Positions 17,462 through 26,190 of a DNA stretch of 64,000 bases are shown here, piece by piece (the stretch's first letter is position 1; each line of letters starts with the position of its first letter). Under the pieces are notes generated by a model that was not told the origin of the DNA, did not search any database, and worked only from the letters and a program-made list of their open reading frames with translations. The stretch comes from an uncultured Flavobacterium sp. (GTDB lineage Bacteria; Bacteroidota; Bacteroidia; Flavobacteriales; Flavobacteriaceae). The stretch spans positions 124,001 to 188,000 of the forward strand of contig CALTVC010000004.1 of the NCBI GenBank assembly GCA_943912855.1, written 5' to 3'. The translations under genes and the position numbers were made by a program.

Positions 17462-18835
17462 TTATTGAACATTGGCAATATTTTCACTCTCCAGGCGTTC
17501 CTGCTCGTGTTTTTCGGCAAGCCTTTTTTCTATGATAGGGCTTATCAGCGTTTTACGAGGGTTTGCCTTTACAAAAGGATATAATTCCAAATCGCTGCTC
17601 ATGCGGTCGTTTTTGTTCGGGTATTTGTTGGTTCCAAGCAGTACTTCTTTCCCTTTATCAAAAAGTTCTTGCTCTTTTGCAGCACTTTCAGCTATTTTAC
17701 GTTGGATGCTACCCTCTGTAAGTTGTTTCAGGAAACCATCGTTTGACTCAATGTCTTTAAGCAATACCAATGCTTTTTCGGCAAGCTGTTCCGTAAGTTC
17801 TTCTATGTAGTAGGTGCCATCGGCAGGATTATTTACGGCATCAAAATAGCTTTCGTTTTTAAGGATAAGCAATTGATTGCGCGCTATCCTGTCGGCAAAT
17901 TCATTTCCCTTATGATACAAGGCATCATACGGAAGGTTAACAACCGTATTGGCACCTCCAAGCACCGCACTCATACATTCGGTAGTGGTCCGCAGCATAT
18001 TTACATTATAGTCGTACAAAGTCTTGTTGCGCCTGGTAGGAGAAGCCAGTATATGGCACGGCTGGGTATGGTTGTATTCCTTGGCAACAGCATCAAAAAC
18101 AATACGTAATGCACGGAGTTTCGCTATCTCAAAGAAATAATTGCTACCCACAGCTGTATGTATGACTATTGGCTTTTCAATATTATCTATACGGCTAAAG
18201 TACTCTATGGCATGACCTACAGTGTAGGCTATTTGTTGTACCATATTAGCACCTGCATTTTGATACAGGCTGCCGTTTATACTGATAATACTGATATTTT
18301 TACAGCTTTGCGCAATGGTGTTCAGCAGGGCGAAATTATCCCCTCCTTCGTGCCAGTTGCCGTCTTTGGCAAGATGTCCCACAGGATCGAACAGTACATA
18401 GTATGTCGCGTTCTTATGAGCTGCAATAGCATCTATTTTTTTTACGAAATCGATTGAAACGAAATATAAATAAAAATACGCCGGAATAGCAGCATCAAGA
18501 CCGTTAAGCAATGTATTTACATCTGTATCGGGGTTAGGAATGGTAAAACGGATGGCTTCGGCACCACGGGTTATGGTAGCCTGGGCACGGGCTGCGCTTT
18601 TGGCTACATCCTGCACATAAATGTCCTGTCCTATTTTAAATGAAGCCACAGTTGTAGTTACAGCCAATGGGTCTTTGGCATCATCTATATGATAAAAAGG
18701 TTTTACCTTAATACCTTCCGGACTTTCCCAAATAAGGGTTTCGTTATAATCAGCGCCTTTAAGCTCGTACTGTATTTGCTGTTTCCACAGTTTAGACGAT
18801 ACGGGATTAAAGGCGTCAAATAAGTTATTACTCAT
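17462..18835 (-). CDS. mutA: Methylmalonyl-CoA mutase small subunit
   Basis: A 457-residue protein homologous to the catalytic TIM-barrel half of the mutase (WKQQIQYELKGADYNETLIW near the start; SYFDAVNNPADGTYYIEELT late). It has no DxHxxG cobalamin motif and ends where the B12-binding domain would begin, so it is the short, non-catalytic partner of the heterodimer, as found in Bacteroidota. It should form the heterodimer with the large subunit at 14786. The two are separated by a toxin-antitoxin module, which is unusual. The upstream gene is a DivIC/FtsB-like protein 12 bases away. Confidence 0.93.
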   Translation of the reverse strand: MSNNLFDAFNPVSSKLWKQQIQYELKGADYNETLIWESPEGIKVKPFYHIDDAKDPLAVTTTVASFKIGQDIYVQDVAKSAARAQATITRGAEAIRFTIPNPDTDVNTLLNGLDAAIPAYFYLYFVSIDFVKKIDAIAAHKNATYYVLFDPVGHLAKDGNWHEGGDNFALLNTIAQSCKNISIISINGSLYQNAGANMVQQIAYTVGHAIEYFSRIDNIEKPIVIHTAVGSNYFFEIAKLRALRIVFDAVAKEYNHTQPCHILASPTRRNKTLYDYNVNMLRTTTECMSAVLGGANTVVNLPYDALYHKGNEFADRIARNQLLILKNESYFDAVNNPADGTYYIEELTEQLAEKALVLLKDIESNDGFLKQLTEGSIQRKIAESAAKEQELFDKGKEVLLGTNKYPNKNDRMSSDLELYPFVKANPRKTLISPIIEKRLAEKHEQERLESENIANVQ

Positions 18836-18847
18836 ACGTTGTATGTT

Positions 18848-19192
18848 TTAAAGAGATGTAGAGTCTTCAACCTTCTTGCCATCTTCTTCAAATTCTATAA
18901 TGTATATATCTTCATCCTCGCGTTTCATGTAATACTTTTCGCGAGCATAATGTTCGGTCTGATCGGCATTTTTAAGCTGTTTTATAGCCATGCTGTCCTT
19001 ACCTATTTCGTTTTGATAATATTCCTTGTTGTCTTCCAGTTCCTTCAGTTCCTTGTTAAGAGTACGATGCTCAAAATAAGAATAATTGTCCAGGAACAGC
19101 AACCATATAATTACAAAGACAATGACAAGCACATAGCGATTGCCAAGTGCCTTCAGGAACGGGTAGCGTGTAAACAGGTTTCCGGATGCCAT
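18848..19192 (-). CDS. Septum formation initiator family protein (FtsB/DivIC-like)
   Basis: A 114-residue bitopic membrane protein: short cytoplasmic N terminus, one membrane helix (YVLVIVFVIIWLLFLD, residues about 20-37), then a coiled coil (TLNKELKELEDNKEYYQNEI) and AREKYYMKREDEDIYII, the conserved tail of the FtsB/DivIC family. Such proteins bridge FtsL and FtsQ in the divisome. It ends 12 bases before the mutase small subunit and begins about 70 bases after udk, so udk-divIC-mutA-TA-mutB may be one long operon. Confidence 0.9.
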   Translation of the reverse strand: MASGNLFTRYPFLKALGNRYVLVIVFVIIWLLFLDNYSYFEHRTLNKELKELEDNKEYYQNEIGKDSMAIKQLKNADQTEHYAREKYYMKREDEDIYIIEFEEDGKKVEDSTSL

Positions 19193-19262
19193 CTTTGTAC
19201 TAAGATAAGGTTTATTATTATGGTTTTATAAAATATATACTATTTATACACAGTATAGCCTG

Positions 19263-19871
19263 TTAGCTAATCCTCTGATTGATTACCGCACGTACCACAT
19301 CTATGGCTACAGTATTGTATTTGTCGTTTGGTATAATAATATCGGCATGTGCTTTTGTAGGTTCTATGAACTGCTCGTGCATAGGCTTAAGCGTTGTCTG
19401 GTAGCGGTTAAGTACCTCTTCCATATCACGTCCACGTTCGGCTATGTCACGCTTTAGTCGACGTATAAGCCTCTCATCCGGGTCGGCGTGTACAAATATT
19501 TTTATGTCAAAAAGCTCGCGTAGTTTAGGGTCTGTTAATATAAGTATACCCTCTACTATCATTACCTTACGCGGGTGGGTAAGTATGGTGTCGTCTGTAC
19601 GGTTATGTGTTACAAACGAATATACCGGTTGCTCTATAGCCTTGCCTTCCTTTAGTTCTTTAAGATGCTGATAAAGCAAATCGAAATCTATGGAACGTGG
19701 GTGGTCAAAGTTTATTTTTCCACGGTCTTCGTAGCTCAGGTGACTACTGTCCCTATAGTAGTGGTCTTGCGAAAGCACGCCTACTTCTGTAAGGGGTAGC
19801 TGATTCATAATCTGGTGTACAACTGTGGTTTTTCCGCTTCCGGTTCCACCGGCAATTCCTATGACAAGCAT
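19263..19871 (-). CDS. udk: Uridine kinase
   Basis: A 202-residue P-loop kinase that phosphorylates uridine and cytidine in pyrimidine salvage. The Walker A motif GIAGGTGSGKTT is at residues 5-16, and the family motifs SQDHYYRD, NFDHPRSIDFDLL, PVYSF and EGILIL are all present. Length is standard. It is the first gene of a minus-strand series running into the FtsB/DivIC-like and mutase genes. A -7 promoter box lies 27 bases upstream. Confidence 0.97.
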   Translation of the reverse strand: MLVIGIAGGTGSGKTTVVHQIMNQLPLTEVGVLSQDHYYRDSSHLSYEDRGKINFDHPRSIDFDLLYQHLKELKEGKAIEQPVYSFVTHNRTDDTILTHPRKVMIVEGILILTDPKLRELFDIKIFVHADPDERLIRRLKRDIAERGRDMEEVLNRYQTTLKPMHEQFIEPTKAHADIIIPNDKYNTVAIDVVRAVINQRIS

Positions 19872-19897
19872 ATAAATGGGTATATTTTATTTTTTTG

Positions 19898-19905
19898 CAA
19901 AAGTA
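19898..19905 (-). promoter_or_regulatory. -7 promoter box for udk
   Basis: On the minus strand the sequence reads TACTTTTG, an exact TAnnTTTG match, 26 bases before the udk start. The -33 element is weak (ATTG, about 21 bases upstream). Confidence 0.5.
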
Positions 19906-20104
19906 GCAAATAAGCAGGTGGTATAACAATGTTATATGAAATAAACGTATTCTTTTGATTACCGCAAAATGAATAGTTTCTCAGTAGGCTCAGTACAGGC
20001 AAATTAAAAAATTTTATGTTTTAATGATTTTCAATTCATTTTCGGGTACAAAACCTTACCTGCTGATTAATAATTGAATAACCTTAACTTTATTTCCCCG
20101 AAAC

Positions 20105-20133
20105 TTTGCAGATGGTTAATAATCATACTTTTA
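20105..20133 (+). promoter_or_regulatory. Bacteroidota-type promoter of the T9SS cargo gene
   Basis: TTTG (20105-20108), 17 bases, TACTTTTA (20126-20133), one base off the TAnnTTTG consensus. It lies 38 bases before the start codon at 20172. The rest of the 300-base gap between udk and this gene is AT-rich and shows nothing else I can support. Confidence 0.6.
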
Positions 20134-20171
20134 CACGTTTCTTTTAACCACAATTAAAACCAAAGTTTAAA

Positions 20172-21902
20172 ATGATTAAAATTTTATTTTTTAAGAGAGT
20201 CGCATTGGTACTATCCCTTGCCTTTTCGGCGCTTTGCTCTGCACAGGTTATTCCGTTTGCATACACCCACGGTTTTGGCATACCTGCAACACCACCTCCC
20301 GGAATGCAGCTGGTATCTTATGAGGGCTCTACTTCCTGTTCTCAAACTCCTAATGGCGACAATCCCACCACCACTATGGTGCTTAGGGCGCTACCCGGGT
20401 ATGAATTTAATATAAAGAGAGTGAATGGTGTAGGCGTACGCGATGCCAACGGTCCGGAAAATTTTAACTTCAGGATAGTAAATAACGGTATTGCAAACGG
20501 CCCCGTTACTACGGTGCCTGCTTCAACAAACTGCAGTGGTAATACTGTTTTACCAAGATATGACGTACCTGTAGAAAACCAACTTGTAACTTCAGGAAAT
20601 ACCATAACCATAATGGTAGTGCGCGAACCCGGCTCTACTTCAGGTACAGGTTACAGCCATGTAAAAACATTTGCCATAACCGGAGAGTTGCGCGTAAGTA
20701 CACCGGTAGCTACTCCGGCTACAGATTTAACTGCAGCAGGTTTTACAGCGCACTGGGAAGCAGTTACTAATGCTACGGAATACAGGGTAGACGTAAGTAC
20801 CAGCCCTAATTTTAGCAGTATGCTTCCTGGATATAGCAATGTATCTGTTAACGGACTTTCGTTACTCGTAAACTACAACCTTGTTCCGGGTGTTACTTAC
20901 TACTATAGGGTTAAGGCAATCATTGATTTTCTGGGTTCGGCATACTCTAATACAATTGAAGTTATGCTGCCATGCGAGGGTGTAGCACTTCCTGTAGCTT
21001 CGGCACAATCGTTTTGTGGTACCGCTACCGTAAGCCAACTCACAGCCGAAGTAACCGGCACAGCCAAATGGTACGACAACGAAACCGCTACTGAAGCTCT
21101 TGAGGGTACTGTAGCTTTAACATCTGGCACGTACTATGTAAGTCAGCAAATAGGCTCTTGCGAAAGCAATAAAATTCCGGTAGAAGTAACGGTAAATGAA
21201 TTGCCTGTTGCACCTGTTGTAGAGGGTAACCCCCTGGATGTATGTGCTAATGGTACCCTTGCCGATGTTACTATAAATGGAGATAACCTTTTATGGTATA
21301 CCGTAGCTACTGAAGGTGATGTTATTCCTGCGGAAACCGTAATAACAGAAGGTTCGACAGTATATTATGTATCTCAAACCGTTAACGGTTGCGAAAGTCC
21401 TCGTACAGAAGTAACGCTTAACGGAGTTATAGTAGCTCAGCCTGAGGGTGAAGCCGACCAGACTTTTACTGGAATAGTTACAATTACAAACCTCCAAGTT
21501 AGCGGAGAAGGCATTATATGGTACGAAGACGAAAATCTTACCCAGGTGCTTGCTGAAGATACGCAACTGCTGGATGCTACTACATATTATGCTGTGGCTA
21601 ACAATGCAGGTTGTGTGAGTGAACCTCTTGCAGTAACCGTTCACTACGATCTAAATACCGACACGTTTATTAAAACACAGGTTAAAATATATCCTAACCC
21701 TGCCAGCACTACGGTTACCGTATCGGGTTCTTCGGTTATAGAGCATATCAGTCTGTTAAACATGCTAGGACAAGAGGTAATTTCAGATATGCCAAATGCA
21801 CTTACTACCCCGGTAGACATATCGGCACTACAATCCGGTGCTTACCTGATTAAGGTAAAAACCAATGCTGGCGCTGGTACTATTAAGCTTCTTAAAAAGT
21901 AA
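20172..21902 (+). CDS. Secreted T9SS cargo protein with fibronectin type III and Ig-like domains, type A sorting domain
   Basis: A 576-residue protein. It has a signal peptide (ending SALCSAQ), a beta-rich N-terminal domain (25-175), a fibronectin type III domain (about 178-270, with ATDLTAAGFTAHWEAV and YYYRVKAI), three Ig-like modules of the type found in Bacteroidota adhesins (each with a 'TYYVSQ' strand and a Cys pair) and a type A T9SS sorting domain at the end (KIYPNPASTTVTVSG ... GAYLIKVKTNAG.GTIKLLKK). The sorting domain targets it for secretion through the type IX system and attachment to the surface. Single-gene unit with its own promoter and a strong terminator. The ligand is unknown. 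Confidence 0.9.
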   Translation: MIKILFFKRVALVLSLAFSALCSAQVIPFAYTHGFGIPATPPPGMQLVSYEGSTSCSQTPNGDNPTTTMVLRALPGYEFNIKRVNGVGVRDANGPENFNFRIVNNGIANGPVTTVPASTNCSGNTVLPRYDVPVENQLVTSGNTITIMVVREPGSTSGTGYSHVKTFAITGELRVSTPVATPATDLTAAGFTAHWEAVTNATEYRVDVSTSPNFSSMLPGYSNVSVNGLSLLVNYNLVPGVTYYYRVKAIIDFLGSAYSNTIEVMLPCEGVALPVASAQSFCGTATVSQLTAEVTGTAKWYDNETATEALEGTVALTSGTYYVSQQIGSCESNKIPVEVTVNELPVAPVVEGNPLDVCANGTLADVTINGDNLLWYTVATEGDVIPAETVITEGSTVYYVSQTVNGCESPRTEVTLNGVIVAQPEGEADQTFTGIVTITNLQVSGEGIIWYEDENLTQVLAEDTQLLDATTYYAVANNAGCVSEPLAVTVHYDLNTDTFIKTQVKIYPNPASTTVTVSGSSVIEHISLLNMLGQEVISDMPNALTTPVDISALQSGAYLIKVKTNAGAGTIKLLKK

Positions 21903-21922
21903 AATACTTTTAGTAACAATAG

Positions 21923-21950
21923 AAAGGCTCCCGAATTTGGGAGCCTTTTC
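21923..21950 (+). terminator. Bidirectional terminator between the T9SS gene and metE
   Basis: AAAGGCTCCC-GAATTT-GGGAGCCTTT, a perfect 10-bp stem with T tract, between two convergent genes. It differs from the prfC terminator at 12563 in a single loop base. Confidence 0.9.
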
Positions 21951-21955
21951 TCATT

Positions 21956-24262
21956 TTATGACGTTACCGCAACGCCCCGAAGTGCTTTTGCTGCATCTAC
22001 CATTTCTATAAGTGCTTTTTTGGTTTCTTCCCAATGACGGGTTTTAAGGCCACAGTCAGGGTTAACCCAAAGCTGACCGGCAGGTATTACAGCCTCGGCT
22101 TTTTGTAACAACGCTACCATTTCTTCCCTTGACGGTACTCGTGGTGAGTGAATATCATACACACCCGGTCCGATGTCGTTAGGGTAATTAAAATCGGCAA
22201 AGGCATCCAGGAGCTCCATTTGAGAACGAGAACATTCTATCGTAATAACATCGGCATCCATAGCTGCAATGTCTTCTATGATGTCATTAAATTCTGAATA
22301 GCACATGTGCGTGTGTATCTGTGTACTGTCCTCTACCCCCGATGCCGATATTCTGAAGGCTTTAATAGCCCAATCCAGGTACTGTGTCCATTCGGATTTT
22401 TTTAGAGGTAATCCCTCCCTAATAGCAGGTTCATCTATCTGTATTACTTTTACCCCTGCCCTTTCCAGGTCTGTTACCTCATCTCGTATGGCAAGTGCTA
22501 TCTGCGTACAGGTTTCGGCACGCGACTGGTCGTTTCGCACAAAAGACCACTGTAGTATGGTTACGGGGCCGGTAAGCATTCCTTTTACAGGCTTGCCTGT
22601 AAGCGACTGCGCATACTGTGTCCAGTATACCGTCATAGGTTCAGGGCGACTTACGTCTCCATAAATAACAGGCGGTTTTACACAACGACTACCATAGCTT
22701 TGTACCCAGCCGTTTTTGGTAAAGGTAAATCCGCTTAGTTGCTCACCAAAGTATTCTACCATGTCGTTACGCTCAAACTCGCCATGTACCAATACATCGA
22801 GCCCTGCTTCCTCCTGAAAACGTATGGTTTCTTCTGTTTCCTGTTTCAGTAAGGCATCATATTGTTTTTTGGTGAGGTCGCCTTTCTTAAACTTAGACCT
22901 CCACGAACGCACCTCGGCAGTTTGCGGAAATGAACCAATGGTAGTAGTGGGGAAATCAGGCAAATTCAGTGCTTCCTGCTGTAAAGGCTTACGTGTGGCA
23001 AAACTACTGTTCCTTGTCGCATCAGCTTCGGTTATGCCAGCAACTCTTTGTTTTACTGCATCATTATGAATTAACAACGACTTCCTGCGGGCTTCATTAG
23101 TCGTTATATTTTCTTTTAGGGCATTAGCTGCTCCTGTTATGTTTTCGCTATTAGAGAGTTGTTTCAGGGCAACAACCTCATCTAACTTTTGTTTTGCAAA
23201 AGCCAGCCATTGCTTGATTTCGGGTGTAAGTGTTTCTTCGTTGGTTTCGGCAGTAAGATCGCACGGTACATGCAGCAGTGAGCACGAAGGCGCTATTAAA
23301 ATACGCTCCTTACCCAACTTTTGTTTCGCTTTATAAATCACTTTCAGTGTAGCTTCAAAATCATTTTTCCAGATGTTGCGTCCGTCCACTATACCAAGGG
23401 AAAGGCTGATGTTTTCAGGCAACAGGTTTAACACCTCATCTAGTTGAGCCGCGCCACGGACCAAATCTATGTGAAGCGCACAAACAGGTAACGATGTTGC
23501 CAATGCTACATTATTACCAAGTCCTTCAAAATAGGTGGCTACCAAAATCTTTAATTCAGGGAAAGCATCCCTAATGGTTTCGTATGTTTTTTTAATGGCT
23601 TGTTTGGCTATATCATCAATATCCAGCGCAAGGAAAGGCTCATCAAACTGAATCCATTCCACACCTTCAGCTACAAGCTTTTCAATTATTTCCAGGTAAA
23701 CAGGCAGAAGATTATCTAACAAATCTATGCGGTTAAAGCCTGCTTCCTTTTCTTTTCCTAAAAGCAGGTACGATACAGGCGAAATTAATACAGGCTTGGT
23801 AATGATACCCGCCTCCTTTGCCTCTTTAAACTCAGTTACAACCTTAGCAGAAGTAAGCTCAAACTGCTGGTTTTTATAAAATTCCGGAACAATGTAGTGG
23901 TAGTTGGTATCAAACCACTTTGTCATTTCCATTGCGGTAATGTCTTTACCATCTTTCTGGTAACCGCGTGCCATGGCAAAATAAAGGTCGGTCAGGTTAC
24001 CGTCTTTAAGACTCTCATAGCGTGCAGGGATGGCCCCTACGGCAAGCGAAACATCCAGTACCTGGTCATAAAATGAAAAATCATTAGATGATATAAGGTC
24101 TATGCCGGCATCTTTTTGCAACACCCAGTTGTTTAGCCGTATTTGTTTACCGCATTCAAGCAGTTGGTCTAAAGTAATTTTTCCTGCCCAGTAGTTTTCG
24201 CAGGCTTTTTTTAGTTCGCGTTGGTTGCCTATCCTCGGATAGCCCAGGTTGTTCGTTAGCAT
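21956..24262 (-). CDS. metE: Cobalamin-independent methionine synthase
   Basis: A 768-residue enzyme that transfers the methyl group of 5-methyltetrahydropteroyl-triglutamate to homocysteine, the last step of methionine synthesis. The N-terminal half starts NNLGYPRIGNQRELKKA, and the C-terminal catalytic half has FPTTTIGSFPQTAEVR, VHGEFERNDMVEYFGE, IDEPAIREGLPL, HTHMCYSEF (zinc-binding His and Cys) and the later WVNPDCGLKTR (zinc-binding Cys). Full length. It is divergent from an Lrp/AsnC-type regulator across 139 bases, a common arrangement for a gene and its regulator. The organism also encodes a B12-dependent mutase in this window, so it can use cobalamin elsewhere. Confidence 0.98.
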   Translation of the reverse strand: MLTNNLGYPRIGNQRELKKACENYWAGKITLDQLLECGKQIRLNNWVLQKDAGIDLISSNDFSFYDQVLDVSLAVGAIPARYESLKDGNLTDLYFAMARGYQKDGKDITAMEMTKWFDTNYHYIVPEFYKNQQFELTSAKVVTEFKEAKEAGIITKPVLISPVSYLLLGKEKEAGFNRIDLLDNLLPVYLEIIEKLVAEGVEWIQFDEPFLALDIDDIAKQAIKKTYETIRDAFPELKILVATYFEGLGNNVALATSLPVCALHIDLVRGAAQLDEVLNLLPENISLSLGIVDGRNIWKNDFEATLKVIYKAKQKLGKERILIAPSCSLLHVPCDLTAETNEETLTPEIKQWLAFAKQKLDEVVALKQLSNSENITGAANALKENITTNEARRKSLLIHNDAVKQRVAGITEADATRNSSFATRKPLQQEALNLPDFPTTTIGSFPQTAEVRSWRSKFKKGDLTKKQYDALLKQETEETIRFQEEAGLDVLVHGEFERNDMVEYFGEQLSGFTFTKNGWVQSYGSRCVKPPVIYGDVSRPEPMTVYWTQYAQSLTGKPVKGMLTGPVTILQWSFVRNDQSRAETCTQIALAIRDEVTDLERAGVKVIQIDEPAIREGLPLKKSEWTQYLDWAIKAFRISASGVEDSTQIHTHMCYSEFNDIIEDIAAMDADVITIECSRSQMELLDAFADFNYPNDIGPGVYDIHSPRVPSREEMVALLQKAEAVIPAGQLWVNPDCGLKTRHWEETKKALIEMVDAAKALRGVAVTS

Positions 24263-24401
24263 TAGTTTATTGTTTGATTTTTACCTCACAAATGTAATTT
24301 TCAAGTTTTTATTTTTGACATAATGAAAAAATTAAGGATATTTACCTCTATAAACAACAAAACTCAAAACAAACAACTTTTACAAACTGCAATTCTTAAC
24401 C
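24263..24401. promoter_or_regulatory. Divergent promoter region between metE and the Lrp/AsnC gene
   Basis: The 139-base gap is very AT-rich. On the minus strand 24289-24296 reads TACATTTG, an exact -7 box for metE, 27 bases before its start. On the plus strand TTGAC at 24315 followed by TATTTACC is a weak candidate for the regulator gene. No cobalamin riboswitch fits in this short gap. AT-rich DNA is the usual binding ground for Lrp-type proteins. Confidence 0.5.
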
Positions 24402-24887
24402 ATGAAAGAATATTTTTCTGTTGAAGGCATAGACAGCATAGACCTGCAACTACTAAATATACTGCACGAAAACTCTAATCACACCACAAAAGAGCTTGCC
24501 GGCATGGTTAACCTCTCGCCTTCTCCTGTATTTGAACGTGTAAAAAGACTGGAAAAAACAGGTTATATAAAAAAGTACATTGCCATACTCGATGCCGAAA
24601 AACTAAATCAGGGATTTACCGTTTTCTGCAACGTTAAACTAAAACAGCATGACCGCAGCATAGGCCATAAGTTTGTAGAAGACATACTGAATATAGATGA
24701 GGTCATAGAATGCTATAACATTTCGGGAGATTATGATTTTTTACTAAAAGTAACCGTGCGCGACATGAAGCACTACCAGGATTTTGTATTTAATAAACTG
24801 GGCTCTGTAGACAGCATAGGCAGTACCCACAGTACCTTTGTTATGGCTGAAATTAAAAACACTTTCGGTGCGGGTGTAAGAGAATAA
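24402..24887 (+). CDS. Lrp/AsnC family transcriptional regulator
   Basis: A 161-residue protein with the N-terminal helix-turn-helix of Lrp/AsnC (IDLQLLNILHENSNHTTKEL, then SPSPVFERVKRLEKTGYIKK as recognition helix and wing) and the C-terminal RAM amino-acid-binding domain (about 75-160, with GDYDFLLKVTVRDMKHYQDF). Such proteins sense amino acids and act as octamers on DNA. It is divergent from metE, so control of methionine synthesis is the natural guess. A single gene with a downstream hairpin. Confidence 0.93.
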   Translation: MKEYFSVEGIDSIDLQLLNILHENSNHTTKELAGMVNLSPSPVFERVKRLEKTGYIKKYIAILDAEKLNQGFTVFCNVKLKQHDRSIGHKFVEDILNIDEVIECYNISGDYDFLLKVTVRDMKHYQDFVFNKLGSVDSIGSTHSTFVMAEIKNTFGAGVRE

Positions 24888-24925
24888 TGTTTTGTCAAAA
24901 CCATTATACCTGAAAAAATATTCCA

Positions 24926-24960
24926 CAAAAAAATCCCGGCCACCTCATTGTAACCGGGAT
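24926..24960 (-). terminator. Terminator of the alcohol dehydrogenase gene
   Basis: Stem ATCCCGG / CCGGGAT with a 14-base loop; on the minus strand it is followed by a run of seven T. It also ends the convergent Lrp/AsnC transcript region. Confidence 0.75.
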
Positions 24961-24995
24961 GTGCTGTATAATTAAATACCTGTAGATTTCCTCAT

Positions 24996-26021
24996 TTAAG
25001 GAACAAGCACCGCACGTCCTTTTATTTGTCCATGGCGCATTTTATCATATACTTCATTTGCCTGCTCCAAATCAAATTTTTCAATTTCGATATGGATTTT
25101 CTTTTGTCTTGCCAGGCCTACTACTTCCATTAGTTCTGTACGCGAACCCCAATACGGATTGGTCATGGTAACACCAAACGGCAAACCGTTCATGCTGTAT
25201 TGATAATAACCACCTCCAAGACCTACAATGGTTAAATCGCCATCCATGCCTACAACTTTTGTTCCCAAATCTATGGTAGACGTAGCACCTACAAAATCAA
25301 GGACAACTTTAGCTTTTTTAAGTCCCGTTATTTTCAGTATTTGTTCAGCAGCATCAGCATCCTTAGAGTTAACGGTATAAGCAGCACCGAGTTCTTTGGC
25401 AAAAGCCAGCTTATCTTCGGTTACATCGCAGGCTATAATGGCTGCCCCGCTTACCTCCCTTAAAATCTGTACGGCTACATGCCCAAGTCCGCCCACGCCA
25501 ATAACTACCACAAACTCATCTGGCATAAGTTTAGGCAATGATCTTTTTATAGCCGAATATGGAGTAAGTGCGGCATCTGTTAGAGGCGCGGCAATTACAG
25601 GGTCAAGGTCATGAATAGGCACCAACAGCCTTGAAGACGGTACAAGCATATATTCTGCCATACCCCCGTTTAACCCAAGACCGCCACCGTAACCTAATTC
25701 GCTCTGGTGGTCGCAGTAGTTTTCTTTAGATTGCTGACAGGGCTTACAATGCCCGCAACCCCATGGGCCATAAACCAGTACGGCATCGCCTTTTTTGTAA
25801 TCCTTTACCGTATCGCCTACAGCCTCAATCCATCCTGCATTTTCGTGCCCAAGTGTAAATACCATATCTCCTACGGTACCCTCATCTATAATATGTAAAT
25901 CTGAATGGCAAACCCCTGCCCCGCCTATTTTTAGCAAAACCTCATCGCCCTGAGGAACCGGTTTTTCTAAATCGTTAGTAACCCTTACGTCTTTATGTCC
26001 GAAATAGCGTACTGCTTTCAT
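24996..26021 (-). CDS. Zinc-dependent NAD(P) alcohol dehydrogenase (medium-chain family)
   Basis: A 341-residue medium-chain dehydrogenase. The catalytic zinc site shows as GVCHSDLHIIDEG and GHENAG; the structural zinc loop as CGHCKPCQQSKENYC (four cysteines); the nucleotide-binding fold as VVIGVGGLGHVAVQIL. Family members oxidise primary alcohols or reduce aldehydes; which substrate is used here cannot be read off. The frame is open to 26150 but the conserved MKAVRYFGHKD start at 26021 is chosen. Monocistronic, between two hairpins. Confidence 0.95.
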   Translation of the reverse strand: MKAVRYFGHKDVRVTNDLEKPVPQGDEVLLKIGGAGVCHSDLHIIDEGTVGDMVFTLGHENAGWIEAVGDTVKDYKKGDAVLVYGPWGCGHCKPCQQSKENYCDHQSELGYGGGLGLNGGMAEYMLVPSSRLLVPIHDLDPVIAAPLTDAALTPYSAIKRSLPKLMPDEFVVVIGVGGLGHVAVQILREVSGAAIIACDVTEDKLAFAKELGAAYTVNSKDADAAEQILKITGLKKAKVVLDFVGATSTIDLGTKVVGMDGDLTIVGLGGGYYQYSMNGLPFGVTMTNPYWGSRTELMEVVGLARQKKIHIEIEKFDLEQANEVYDKMRHGQIKGRAVLVP

Positions 26022-26134
26022 AATGTAATGTATTAATAATAAATAAGTTTTGATATGAAGCAATGTACGAAAATCTGACGTTTTTAAAGTTAAACAAACG
26101 TTTAATTTTTGCTTAAAAAGTAATGTATTGCCAT

Positions 26135-26178
26135 AAAAAAGCAAGGGCATCCTGTTACAGATGCCCTTGCTTTTTTTA
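26135..26178 (-). terminator. Terminator of the giant T9SS gene
   Basis: GCAAGGGCAT and its complement around a 10-base loop, flanked by A6 and T7 runs, just past the stop codon at 26191 on the minus strand. One of the strongest hairpins in the window. Confidence 0.9.
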
Positions 26179-26190
26179 TAGAATGATCGT

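Noticed and set aside
24263..24401. Cobalamin riboswitch in front of metE
   Set aside because: The gap is only 139 bases, AT-rich, shared with a divergent gene, and has no B12-box-like GC-rich core.
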